Source: Geodermatophilaceae bacterium (GTDB lineage: Bacteria; Actinomycetota; Actinomycetes; Mycobacteriales; Geodermatophilaceae). Taken from it: a DNA stretch of 5,741 nt. Below the pieces are notes generated by a model. The model was not told where the DNA came from and did not search any database. It saw nothing but the letters and a program-made list of their open reading frames with translations. Shown in pieces: positions 5,537 through 5,741 of the stretch. The translations under genes were made by a program, and so were the position numbers. Within the stretch, counting starts at the first letter, position 1. Each line of letters begins with the position of its first letter. Location: positions 1 to 5,741 of the forward strand of contig JACCUF010000335.1 of the NCBI GenBank assembly GCA_013811975.1. Direction: 5' to 3'.

Positions 5537-5741
5537 GTGACAACTTCGGCCCGCGTGGAGCCCGACGGTCGTCGGATGTTGCGACTGGAAGTACGCAATG
5601 CTCAGACCCCGATTGAACGCAAGCCTGCCTGGATCAAGACCCGGCTGCGTACCGGACCCCAGTTCCAACAGCTGAAGTCGCTGGTCAAGAGCGAAGGGCT
5701 GCACACGGTCTGCGAAGAGGCCGGCTGTCCCAACATCTATG
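5537..5741 (+). CDS. lipA: LipA, lipoyl synthase (N-terminal 68 residues, runs off the window)
   Basis: This radical-SAM iron-sulfur enzyme inserts two sulfur atoms into protein-bound octanoyl groups to make lipoyl cofactor, the step after LipB. The frame from GTG 5537 contains the actinobacterial LipA start region (RLEVRNAQTPIERKPAWIKT at 17-35) and then GLHTVCEEAGCPNIY at 54-68. Cys59 and Cys64 are the first two cysteines of the conserved CX4CX5C set that binds the auxiliary, sulfur-donating cluster. The third cysteine and the radical-SAM CX3CX2C motif lie beyond the window. The GTG start is chosen because it gives an N-terminus of about the length found in mycobacterial LipA; an ATG at 5576 would remove 13 residues. 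It lies 48 bp after the coiled-coil gene, on the same strand. The family is certain; whether the gene is intact cannot be seen. Confidence 0.96.
   Translation, partial: MTTSARVEPDGRRMLRLEVRNAQTPIERKPAWIKTRLRTGPQFQQLKSLVKSEGLHTVCEEAGCPNIY

Overview
The window comes from a high-GC actinobacterium (Actinomycetota). This rests on the strong G/C bias at third codon positions, frequent GTG starts, leaderless-looking starts, and the sequences of LeuRS, LipB and LipA, all of which read like actinobacterial homologues. The genus cannot be fixed from the sequence. A Propionibacteriales-like lineage is only a guess.

Layout from left to right: (1) the 3' end of lipB (+), octanoyltransferase, with its catalytic Cys motif; (2) a small, unrecognised Ser/Thr/Pro-rich CDS (-), convergent with lipB; (3) a class I SAM-dependent methyltransferase of the SmtA/CmoM-like group (+), broken by two frameshifts, one of them a clean 8-bp tandem duplication; (4) a full-length leuS (-), leucyl-tRNA synthetase, convergent with the methyltransferase remnant; (5) a 248-bp divergent intergenic region. 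On the minus strand it carries a leuS leader: a -10 box, a very short ORF with two adjacent Leu codons, a 9-bp hairpin and an intrinsic terminator ahead of the leuS ribosome binding site. This is the arrangement of a transcription attenuator; (6) a 331-aa protein (+) with proline-punctuated 11-residue helical repeats, a Lys/Ala-rich coiled coil, one short hydrophobic segment and an acidic tail; (7) the 5' end of lipA (+), lipoyl synthase, running off the window.

lipB and lipA carry out the two consecutive steps of lipoic acid synthesis (octanoyl transfer to the lipoyl domain, then sulfur insertion) and are neighbours in Mycobacterium tuberculosis. Here about 5.4 kb holding leuS, the broken methyltransferase and two accessory genes lies between them. 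No transposase, integrase, tRNA or CRISPR array is visible, so the interval looks like a chromosomal rearrangement or lineage-specific gene order and not a recent mobile island.

The points most worth following up are the leuS attenuator with its chain of overlapping small ORFs, and the clear molecular history of the methyltransferase pseudogene. I did not see evidence for a wholly new defence or mobile system.
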